This document shows, one piece after another, positions 39,080-48,746 of a stretch of DNA of 64,000 nucleotides. The notes under the pieces are model-generated. The model had not been told where the DNA came from. It made no database searches and saw only the letters and a list, made by a program, of their open reading frames with translations. The stretch is from Diphasiastrum complanatum (lineage: Eukaryota; Streptophyta; Lycopodiopsida; Lycopodiales; Lycopodiaceae), in assembly GCA_029204225.1 (NCBI GenBank), contig CM055111.1, forward strand, positions 23,310,899 to 23,374,898, in the 5' to 3' direction. The translations under genes and the position numbers were made by a program. Position 1 is the stretch's first letter, and each line of letters begins with the position of its first letter.

Positions 39080-39900
39080 ATGAATATTGATTTTGGATCA
39101 TCATTGGCCTTATATGATAGTTCATCATTGCCTTGTAATTCAATCCATGTCTCCAAATCTCCAAAGCATTCTTACCACCCAACCACACATATTCTAAATG
39201 TTGAATCCTCCACGATACTCCATGTGGATTACACAAACTTTAGTGCCCCTTTAAAAAAGAGAACACATCTTGGACGTATTATGGCTAGTTTGAAAGATAA
39301 CTACAAGTTACTACGTATTGTTGATGTGTCAGAAGACATTCTAGGTTCTGTCTGACCTTCCTCTTTCACCTAGCTTGCAACCATTAGTAAAAAGTATCAT
39401 GAGAAGTAGATGTTCATGTTGGCCACTCGAATCACCATTACCATTAAATGGAACACCATTTATGTACTGGGGTCGAATGTATATGATCATGCTTAGTGAA
39501 CACTTTCCTGAAGCTGGTTGGGGACTTTTTGCTTTGAGTAGTATTGAGGTCCCTCTAAATAGTGTTGTGACATTGATGCCATATGCAGGACCTCAATACA
39601 ATTGGGGTGATTGGCATGCTTTGTGTTGTCACCAATGGAGGATGCATGCGTATGGTTTGAATTCAAATGCTTGTTATTTAGAGGAGCATGGAAACATTGT
39701 TGCATTGGCCACACTTTATTGACAAATTGTGATTTTGAGGAATGCACCAATGGAAAAAAAAGAATATTTTAGTAGGAATTGAAAGGGCATGTATATAATG
39801 GTCTATGCGACCAGATCTATCAAGGTTGGGGAGGAATTGTTCATCACGTATAGTTTCAACCGTCCTTTGCCCATATGTTTGCAAAAGATAATAAGTCAAA
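39080..39900 (+). pseudogene. SET-domain-like gene fragment, broken
   Basis: 39080-39355 (91 codons) and 39375-39722 (115 codons) lie in different frames. The second reads EAGWGLFALSSIEVPLNSVV and then YAGPQYNWGDWHALC, like the GxG start of a SET domain. Further on, after frame changes, come LLTNCDFEEC (about 39710-39760) and VYATRSIKVGEELFITYSF (about 39800-39860), which match the end of SET domains. SET proteins methylate lysines. Stops at 39719 and near 39770 make this a pseudogene unless introns are involved. No neighbouring gene explains it. Confidence 0.55.
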
Positions 39901-40159
39901 TGTGAATATTTAATTTTTTTTTATATGCAACAATTACATATAATCCATGCATTCGTGATTGTATTTGGTTTGTCATTAAATTTGTCAAATTTTAGGAGAA
40001 CTATTTGACAACTAGTTGGCTAATGTATGTGAAAATTATAAATATGTAAATATGTATGTTGGTATATTGGTAGTTTTATTGTTGTTATGATGATTTTCAT
40101 TCCATCATCATGTTTATTATTCTTTAATCCATATGTGAAAAAGTAGATTATCTTAAGAG

Positions 40160-40370
40160 AATTACAAATGGCACTCAAGGAATGGTGTGTGCCACTACAT
40201 CTATGATCAAGATTGGGGAGGAATTGTTCATCAAGTATAGTTTCAACCGTTCTTTTCCCAAATGTTTGCAAAAGACAATAAGTCAAATGTGATATGCAAC
40301 AAATATGTATAATCTATGCATTCGTGATTGTATTTGGTTTGTGTCATTAAATTTGTCAAATTTTAGAGCT
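40160..40370 (+). repeat. Second copy of the SET-like 3' end
   Basis: IKIGEELFIKYSFNRSFPKC and the following ~120 bp repeat the sequence at 39800-40000 about 370 bp later, with small differences. It is a tandem duplication of the terminal segment. Confidence 0.8.
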
Positions 40371-40399
40371 TCTTTTTTTTTTTTCAGTTAAAAGAAAAA

Positions 40400-40784
40400 G
40401 ATTTATTTGACAACTATTCATAACCAACAATGTCTACTAAAATCATCAATAAAAGTTACATACATCTTAGCTCCACTATTGCTAATTGTAGTAATTCCAT
40501 GAATATCTGAATGTGCAACTTGAAAAGGCTTTGTAGATCTAGATGTAAATCTAGTATGAGGTAGTCTATGTGACTTTGACAAAGCACAAGACTCACAAAC
40601 ATGAATGATGCTAGTTAAGGAATTTGGAAGGCCAATACAATTTGCTTTCTAGCCATTACCTCCAATGCTTTGAAGTTGAGATGCCCCATCCTCTTATGTC
40701 AAACCTCTTGTATGGATATTTGCTCACTTGCCACACATCCAACTTGGTTAGCAATAACACAAGCATCTAGTTTGAATAACTTCT
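40400..40784 (-). pseudogene. Cop-M pre-integrase and integrase fragment
   Basis: The minus strand reads KLFKLDACVIANQVGCVASE, then a HKRMGHLNFKALEVM block (HHCC finger region) and SLVLCQSHIDY. Multiple stops. Confidence 0.7.
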
Positions 40785-41484
40785 TGTGAAAGTACTGTAC
40801 TTTAGGACCATAAATGGATCTACAAAAGATCCACAAGAGTGATTGGATGCTTGCTTAACAATCTATCAGAAAACTAGACACAAAAAAGTTGATCTAGATT
40901 GGCAATTTGACAAACAACAAGCATTAACAATCAAAAGCATTGATCAACATTGAAGTCCTAGCCCACATGTGTGTACTACAGGCTGTAGTACGGCCTTCAA
41001 CCTGAGAAACAAGTAGAAATTGATTTGGTTTCATTTGGATCACAAAAACTCACTGTACATAGTGAACTAGCTTGAGATTGCCAATGAGCTCCAAAATTTT
41101 TCTATCTTCTCACTATGGAGAGAGGGAATACATAGCAAATTCGACTTCCTTCTTGAAGTTAGGTGGATTTCAGCATGTAATAAGGAAGTTAACTCACTCT
41201 CCTTGACCTAAAATGAAACCCTAGTCTATTTCCTAGAGTTATGCTTGGTAGGTAACTAGTTGGTCAAATTTTCACCTTAAACTTAGGTGTAGGTCCTATA
41301 AAGTAGGGATGACCACCAAATAGACATGACCAACTCTCTTGACTTGACCTAACCTACATTAGGATGGGTTTCCCATGTGGTATCATGGCCTCACATGTGT
41401 GGGACCCACTTGTGTACACAATTTACACTATTCTACATGGTTTTTGATCAAGCTAGATTTGCCAATTTTTGGCAATTCTTCACA
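40785..41484 (-). repeat. Solo LTR with target duplication CTTCT
   Basis: A 700-bp LTR of the Cop-N family, TGTGAAAG...CTTCACA on the plus strand. It is flanked by CTTCT at 40780-40784 and at 41485-41489. It lacks any internal sequence, the mark of recombination between two LTRs. It cuts Cop-M between protease and integrase. Confidence 0.88.
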
Positions 41485-42340
41485 CTTCTCTTGCCTTTTA
41501 CCTTTTGCAATCAAGACATCCTTCCATTTGATCATACAAGAATCTCCATAAAACTCCATTTTTAGACCTTTGCTTAGCAATTGACTCACACTAAGTAGGT
41601 TCTTAGTAATATATGGAATGAACAAAACATCCTTCAAATGAACATTTCTATTTGTAGAGAGAGAAATAGGAATTGTGCCAATTCCTTTGATTGCACACTC
41701 ACCATCATTGGCCATGTGGATCACCCTCTTGTCATCTCCATATGCCAACAAATAAGTGAAATAGTTCTTGAGGAAAAATTATGTGTGATCTAGCTCCACT
41801 ATTAATTCACCATGGATCAACATCTCCAACAACAGAACTCAAACATGAAGACATCACAAAAGCATCACGATTTGTGTTTTGAACATCAACGCCATCCTCA
41901 TCAAGAGTTAGATTACCTTGCTTGTCTCCTTGATCTCTCTTCTTTTTGTAGCAATCACTAGAAAAGTAAACTTTGATGCCACAATAGAAGCACTTCAACT
42001 TTGACCTATCTTTCTTTTTACCAAAAGAAGAAGACTCACTATGATCTTGTCCTTTAGACCACTTGCCCTTGATGAATATGGCCTCTTCATCTTGAGATGT
42101 CGCCTAGATTCCTAATTGATCAAGATCTCTTGAAGATCCACCAAACTTGGCAAAGTTTTTTGAATATTAAGACTTTGTACAATGTTAGCATGAGCATCCG
42201 AAAAACCATTAAGAATAACTTGAACAATCTCTCATTCCTTAATGCTCTCATCAATGCAAGCTAACTCATCACTTAAAGCCTTCACTCTCAAAACAAAAGT
42301 ATTAGTCTGTAAACAGGCCGTACAGGTACTGTCCTCCACA
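41485..42340 (-). pseudogene. Cop-M gag end and protease
   Basis: The zinc knuckle region reads CFYCGIKVYFSSDC with Tyr where His is expected. The protease part has GECAIKGIGTIPISLSTNRN, VHLKDVLFIPYITKNLLSVS and KMEFYGDSCMI. The DSG active site is not evident in frame. Gag reads ILNGFSDAHANIVQSLN near 42200. Broken by several stops. Confidence 0.75.
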
Positions 42341-42564
42341 CGTGTGAGGCCGCCCATCCATGTGTTTGATCATTTGACCCATTGCTCTTGCTTAAATCAT
42401 AGTGTAAAGCATCTAGATCAAGATCTGACATCTAGAACTTGATAGATCTTTGGATTAAGCAATCAATAACTCTTAATGATTGATAGTACAAACAATATTT
42501 GTCCTTTTTCTCTGAAAATTGACATTTTCCACATAAGTTGTCTGTACATCGAGTTAAGGTACTT

Positions 42565-42569
42565 CAAGG
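42565..42569 (+). repeat. Target duplication CAAGG, left copy of Cop-N
   Basis: CAAGG precedes the 5' LTR; the same five bases follow the 3' LTR at 56944-56948. Confidence 0.92.
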
Positions 42570-43247
42570 TGTGAAAAATTGCCTACATTGGCAAATCTAG
42601 CCATGTAGAATATTGTACATTTTGTCAAAAAATTTTGTTAGTCACTTGAATGGCCAAAATGCCACTTGTAAATCCACACCTAAATTAGGTTACCACGAGT
42701 CAAGAGGAGTGGTTGTGTCCATTTGGTAGTGATTCCTACTTTGTATCTAGACCATGATTTATGATGAGATTTGTACTTACCATGCACCTACCAAACATGA
42801 CTCTTGGATCTAGACTAGGGTTTTCACATTAGGGCAAGAAAGTTGAGTCTACTTCCTTATTACATGCTGGATTTTTACCTAACTTGGCAAAGGAAGTGTC
42901 TTTTACTATGTACTCTAGTGAGGAGATAGAAACTTTTTGGAGCCTCAAGGAGAAATTCAAGTTTTCTCTCATTGTATGGTGATTGCTTTTGATTCCAATG
43001 AAACCCAGATTTGGAACGCTCTAAAAACTATCTACAGGCCATACTACAGCCTCATTTTCACACGTGTGAAGTCAGATTATAGTTATTGATCAATGCTCTA
43101 ATTGTCTCTACTTGTTTTCTATCAAGCTGCTAAACTAGATCTTGTTTTTTGATGACTAGTATCTGATAGATTGTTTAACAAGCACACAATCAACCTTGTG
43201 GATCATTCAAAGATCCATTTATGGTCCTTAGTACTGTACTTTTAACA
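42570..43247 (+). repeat. Cop-N 5' LTR (678 bp)
   Basis: TGTGAAAAATTG...CTTTTAACA, directly followed by the primer-binding site. It contains the 14-bp palindrome TTCACACGTGTGAA at 43057-43070. Confidence 0.92.
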
Positions 43248-43260
43248 TGGTATCAGAGCC
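43248..43260 (+). promoter_or_regulatory. Cop-N primer-binding site
   Basis: TGGTATCAGAGCC, perfect initiator tRNA-Met complement, with no gap after the LTR. Confidence 0.95.
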
Positions 43261-43879
43261 AAGTACAAGGCTATTGATCAATGTTTGAAACTAATCTGGT
43301 TTTAGCAGGTTTTGGTGCAAAAAGCTAGTATTGGAAGGGCAAGCTGGTATCCAGGTTTTGGTGAGGGGATTTGATCCCAAACTTTTTCAGGATCAAAATC
43401 TGTACTGTTCACACGTGTGAGCATCTATGAACCAGCATTTAAAACCTCATATTCATTGGATCACTGTAATTTCATCTAGTGTCAGTTTGATGTAATTTTT
43501 GGTGCAAATCCTAGAATAAGCTACCAAGGTCACTTGCCATTAATTAGTTTTAAATTTGTTTCATGATAACTAATTAGTCTAGGCTGATTTTAGACCTTCT
43601 TAAAGTGGAAACCAGGCCTAGAAAGTACATCAAAGTGAAAGAGAGAGATAGAGTCAGTTATTGTCCAAAAATAGCCAAGATTGGCAAGATTTGCTTGAGA
43701 GTAGTTTTCACTTCATCTTATCTTCATTCCAGCTTTGTGAGTGAGTGATAGGACTGTGATTACAAGTCCATCTGTTGGATTAGAAGTCAACATTTGAGTG
43801 AAACACTACAAGTTAGAAACCTTTGTGAGCTTCAAGTTCAAACAAATCTATATCTAGTGTGTAGAATTTCACTAGTAAG

Positions 43880-44806
43880 ATGGGATCTGCTGGAGCATAT
43901 CTTCTAGAAGCTAGTGAGAGGTTAAATTCTACCAATTATGTTATTTGAAAAGTGAGGATGGAGTCACTCATGGTGCTCTAGGATCTCTATGAGTTTCTAA
44001 TTGATGATAAAGATGAACCTCTAGGTGCACAGGAGTTAGCTAAATACAAGAGAAGATCTAGGCTTGCACTTCATTGTGTGAAGATGAATGTGAGTAATGA
44101 TTTATTGAGAGAAGTATCAGCTTGTACCAGTGCTAAAGAGGCTTGGGAATCTTTAAGATCAATCTATGAGTCTAGTAACACTTCAAGGGTTCTCATGCTT
44201 AGGAATCAGATTCTGCAAAGCATGAAGAGAAGTGATGAGAGTGCACAGGTTTATGTGCTCAAAATCAAGTCTCTCAATAGGGAGTTAGCTTCCATTGGAG
44301 AGAAGATTCAAGATAGGGAGCTCGTTCAAATTGTTCTCAATGGTCTAGGAAGTGACTTTACAAATTTGGTCCAAAGCTTTGCAATCCAAGACACTTTGCC
44401 CACTATAGAAAAGCTTCACAGTGTATTAGTGGCTGAAGAGTGTAGGGTGATGCATACCAATGCAAGAATGAATACCATTTCTCTACAGGATGGTGATGAG
44501 AAAGCTAACTTCTCATTCAAAGGCAAGAAGAAGACCAATGGCAAGAAAAAGCACTTCAAGGAGACCAAGGAGGAGGATGAGGTTTCAAGCTCAAAGGGAA
44601 AGATCAAAGACAAGTCCAAGTACAAATGTTTTTTCTACGAAAATAAAGGACATTTTGCATCAGAATGTCTCAAGAAGAAGAAGGCACAAGAGAGAAAACA
44701 AAGCAACATTGCACATCAGGAGGAGGAGGAGGATGAAGAGTCATCCTTGATGGTTTCCAACAAACCACCATCAAGGCAAAGCATGAAAGAAAGGTGTGTT
44801 TTTTGA
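43880..44806 (+). pseudogene. Cop-N gag, zinc knuckle altered
   Basis: ATG at 43880 starts MGSAGAYLLEASERLNSTNY, followed by two early stops near 43950-43982, then an open frame from before 44078 to 44806. It has AKEAWESLRSIYESSNTSRV, LVQIVLNGLGSDFTNLVQSF and a Lys/Glu-rich stretch. The knuckle reads CFFYENKGHFASEC: the second zinc-binding Cys is Tyr. After the knuckle the frame runs into the deletion junction. Confidence 0.85.
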
Positions 44807-44808
44807 AG

Positions 44809-44932
44809 AAGAGCCTTTATGGGCTCAAGCAAGCACCTAGAGCATGCTACTCTAGGCTAAACTCTTTTCTCATTTCCATCAATTTTGTAATGAGTGCCTA
44901 TGATCCATCACTGTACATAAGATTTCATGATG
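44809..44932 (+). pseudogene. Cop-N RT fragment, left of the insert
   Basis: Reads [20 protein letters not shown] and [13 protein letters not shown], the middle of copia RT. It continues at 55669 as GMIIILVLYVDDIIL once Gyp-2 is removed. Confidence 0.9.
44928..44932 (+). repeat. Target duplication TGATG, left copy of Gyp-2
   Basis: TGATG precedes TGTGGGGCC; the second copy is at 55664-55668. Confidence 0.9.
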
Positions 44933-45232
44933 TGTGGGGCCGATGATCTTTCGTAGTATAGCCTTTCCGCCTGTCAACAAAGGTTAGATCACTGGATAGG
45001 TGCCTAACACTTTTAGTTAAATTCCTACTTTCTCCCTTAACTCTACTCACCACTATGCTACTCCTCTTAAACTCTACTCCTCTACACTAACATTCATCAT
45101 AGTTTGGGTGAAGGGAAGGGATAGAAAAGAAGAGGTTGAGAAGAGAAGAGAGGAAGAGAGAGAGATAGAGAGTGAGGGTGGAGGTTAGCTCAAATGCTCC
45201 TTATGCTTGCTAATGGAAAAGCATTCACTATG
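44933..45232 (-). repeat. Gyp-2 3' LTR, truncated to ~300 bp
   Basis: Matches the first ~310 bp of the right LTR (with an indel near 45007) and then jumps to internal sequence at 45233. The rest of the LTR and the polypurine tract are deleted. Confidence 0.85.
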
Positions 45233-45246
45233 GTAGTAGATATCGT

Positions 45247-47570
45247 TCATGACCCTCTAGATGATATTGCTAGGCCTTGGCTGGTGGTTGCGCCTAGGCT
45301 CTGGTCGCGCGTCTCAGTGGCCACATCTGTCTGCCCTTGGTCCTGGCCTTTGGACACATGATTTGGTTGAAATCCCCCTACTGCCTGCTGGCTCTGGTCT
45401 TGGCTGGTACTAGCCTGTGCAGCGTCAAAATTTGGTGGCGGTGGAATTACCACGGGGAAGGGTTGGGCCTTTGTTTCCATGTATTTTTGGCATGCCTTGA
45501 GAGCTTGCTTGGCCTGGGCGAGCTCTTGCGTTGTGCTTGCCCGATACTTATTGAATTCCGTCTGGTAGCTGTTCAGAGTTTGGCTATAACTCTGCACCTG
45601 ACGTCGTAGAAGAGTCATCTCTGATTGGGAAAGCGGCCTTGTGTCTGGTGCAGTTTGAGCTAACCAGACGAGCTTCTCTTCTTGTAAGGCTTTAACCTCC
45701 GTCCCTAGGCACGTGTTCTCTGCTTTCAAAAGTGTAAGTTGCGTCTGGATGGGGGAAAGCCGTTGGGATGCTTCAGTTTGAAGCTCTCGCATCTTTGTGG
45801 AGGCCTCCGTCAGCGCTTTGGAGAGGCTTTGAATATATTTGTTTAGGCCTTCCTCCTTCTGCTGCAACTTGGCAATCTCCTGGTGCCCTGCTTGTTCGTG
45901 TTGCTGAGCTAAAATCAGCTCTTGCTGCAGCTTGGTGAGGTCAACTCGCAATTGTGTATTATTTGTTGCCAATTGTAGTACTCTGCTTTCCAGAATAGCT
46001 TTGGCTGCTACCGCATCCAGGATGTATTTTCCTAGGGTTTGGTACTCCGTCATTAAATCTGTGGGAGCAGCTGGTACATTGGCATTGGCAGGGGCTTGTG
46101 TTGTATCAGCCCCGACGACTTGTGGAATTCCGTCGTCATTGTTTTCGATCAGGTTTTCATTTATCCTGATGCCATCAGGGGCGGTAGGGTCAGCCCAATC
46201 TGGTGAAACTGTTTATACAAATGCGTCATCAGACAGTAGTTGGCTGCCCTCGACAACCTATGGCAAAGCGGGTGGGGTGTGAGAAACAACTGTGGAAACA
46301 GGGACGAGGACGGTTTGTCTGAACGAGAGGATGGGAGAAACAGTGGGGAACTGAAGGGTGGTGTGGAGTATGGAAGAAGGTGAGGATAGAGAGGAAAGTG
46401 TCTGGCGTGGAGGTGAAAAATTGATAACTTGCATCCATGCCAGAGTGTCGGGGGACAGTTGTGAATCAGAAGGGTTGAATGTGAGAGGAGCAACGGTGGT
46501 CGCAGGAGTAATGGAGGATGCGATGGTGATAGATGGAGCAGCGAACCCTGGAAGAGAAGTAGGAGTGGTATCAACAAAAGAAACGGGGATGGAGACAGAA
46601 ACAGATGTGGATGGAATACGAAGAGAGGTAGCAACAATAGAAATTGGAGTGGGGGGTTGCACGGAAGACGAAGTGACGGTGGTTGATGGAGTGGTTAGTG
46701 CGGCAGTGGAGACACGTCGTCGGGTAACAGGTGGAGATGTGGAAGTAGAGGCAGCGCCACACATTCGTTTGCTGGCCGTTGTGTTAATAACTGCCGGTTG
46801 GGAGGAGGTAGATGCTTGAGATGGTGGGTAAAGGTTAGTATGTGGCACAAGGGTAGATAGGAGAGATGAGCATTGAAAACCGCGCACTTTCACCTCAAGA
46901 AGTGCGCAGACAAAGTTACACAATAGGGGGCCTGCTGCGATTCGCTCACGGTTGTTGGGTTTGATGGAGTTTGTTAGTTCTCGAATAAGGAAGCTATGCC
47001 AGTCATATGGCACAACGGAGGGGCTAAGAAATTTCAAAAAGGATTCCACTATCTGACTCAGCAGCGTAGACTGGGTTCTATCCTTCGAAATGTTGAAATA
47101 ACCAGAAAGTTATTCAACAGATGCACAATTGCCTGAATGATGGGTTCCGTGATAGCTTCTATCAAGTAACCATTGTTACTCTAGATGGGAATTTCTGGTG
47201 TGGTTTGGGTGACTAAGGGTTTGATCAAAGCTTTGGTGTGGCAATGGGAGATGGGTTGACGATCACCAGACATAATGCCAATGGTGATCATCGAGTCGGC
47301 ATTAATCCTGACCTTGTACGTGATACCTTGGTACAGGAAGTGGAAACGAGCTTTGTCCTCGTCCCAGGTGGCGTAAGCATGAAGGGCGAGGCCCATGTTA
47401 ATCTCTAAATGGAATAGCGCCGAGTAAAAACCCATTGCTTCAAGGAGGGGCCCGGTTGTCTGCAGCCATGGTTGGATGTCAGAGGGTAGAGGCCAAATCT
47501 GCGTGGCCTCGGGGATGTCACGTTGGATCACCTGTTTTGTGCCAGAGTCTTCACAGGATGAGGAGGCCAT
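45247..47570 (-). pseudogene. Gyp-2 ORF3: globular, Ser/Thr/Pro-rich and coiled-coil protein of unknown function
   Basis: Starts at 47570 (MASSSCEDSGTKQ). A ~150-residue globular part (FYSALFHLEINMGLALHAY, YQGITYKVRINADSMITIGI) has one stop and a frameshift near 47050. From 47049 one frame runs to 45247 with two stops (near 46258 and 46209). It holds SVVPYDWHSFLIRELTNSI, then ~200 residues rich in Ser, Thr and Pro, then from 46053 a coiled coil (LESRVLQLATNNTQLRVDL, ELILAQQHEQAGHQEIAKLQ) and a Gln-rich tail. It lies between pol and 3' LTR, sense to pol, where some plant gypsy lineages carry env-like ORFs. I see no signal peptide or membrane segment, so env is not supported. Function unknown. 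Confidence 0.6.
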
Positions 47571-48746
47571 GTTAGCAATGATGATTAGTGGTCGAAAAAA
47601 AAATTGAAAAAGTAGAAAACGGTGGAAAATGAAAGGAAACAGTAGAAAACTGAGAATAGTGAGTGTTGGATGACAATGATTGTAGTTCAGAGCGCAGATC
47701 AGTGTTTGATATGAGCAGATGACAGCTAGTAGGAAGTTTGGTTGAAAACAGAGAACTTGGTACTTTTAGTGGAAATTTCGGCAGAGCTTCGCTAGCAAAG
47801 GTGACAAATGACTCGAATTCAGCCCTTATATAGCGAAATTTAGAGTGCGTATTAGGTGAAATTCACTTTTCCTTGTCCAATTCCACCCAAATTTTGGCAG
47901 GCACCTTCTTCAAAAAATTCTAAGACCTCAGGGAAGTCTACGAGAGTTCATAAGGTGATTTGACTGCTATGCGAAGGTTCTGCGAGGGTTCAGGTTGTCT
48001 GCGAGGGTTCAACTCTCGCAGGAAGTGATCTCTCGCACAACTTATTTTTGTGATTGAAATTTCAAGGTCAGACCATGTAGGCAGGCTAATTTCACTACTC
48101 TGATTCCATTTAGAACCTTGCGAGAGTTGGTAAGTTGATCTTGATGCTCTACGAGGGTTCTGAAAATTCTGCTTCTGAGAACTCTCGCATAAACTAGAAA
48201 ATGATGATTCCTCCATTAGGAACTCTTGCAGAGATTTTCATGTACGCATCTAGGTCAGATCTAGTGACTGTCCAATTTTCAAGAGCTATCTCCCAAGGGA
48301 TCTCAAAAAATCATGAAAAAAGTACTCCTTCAGAGTGTTTTTTGACGAGATCTTGAGATTTTCTGATTTTTATCTTTTGTAAACTGGTAATCAGCTTCAT
48401 CCAGGCTTGATCTGACTGTTGGTAGTGCTCTGAAAGTTCTGATGGATTCTTGGTAGTAGATCCCTCAGTCAGTCTGATGATCTGCTTTCTTTTTGACCCT
48501 ATCAGGATCTGGATCCTCCTTGAATTCTGATGGATTTTCCCGATCCTGCCAGATCTAGCTGAATCTTGATGAATTTAGCTTGATTTGGCTTAATCTCCTT
48601 AGATCTAGCAGTAATGGCTGAGCAGATAATCTTTTTGTAACGTGTCACCCCCAATCTGGATCCGTCTTACTGTGGTGGCCAGTACTTGTGCAACCGGCTA
48701 CCATTGATGGGTGTGTCGAAGGGCGTCCCATCAAGCTGTTCTAAGT
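47571..48746 (-). other. Gyp-2 non-coding stretch between pol and ORF3
   Basis: About 1.2 kb. 47940-48240 has several TGCGAGGGTT/AACTCTCGCA half-sites like those of the leader. It may hold a promoter or splice signal for ORF3 (inference). Confidence 0.5.

Larger units (their letters stand above)
40400..42340 (-). mobile_element. Copia remnant Cop-M, split by a solo LTR
   Basis: Minus strand: gag end and zinc knuckle (42340-41807), protease (41800-41485), then after a 700-bp inserted LTR, pre-integrase and integrase start (40784-40400). RT, RNase H and LTRs of this element are missing. Confidence 0.75.

Noticed and set aside
46161..47049. Several long frames on both strands (for example 46358-46819 plus, 46161-46637 minus).
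   Set aside because: They are shadows of the Ser/Thr/Pro-rich part of ORF3. Low-complexity DNA keeps alternative frames open.
45247..47570. Calling ORF3 a retroviral-type envelope gene.
   Set aside because: No signal peptide, cleavage site or transmembrane segment is visible. Only position and domain layout are suggestive.
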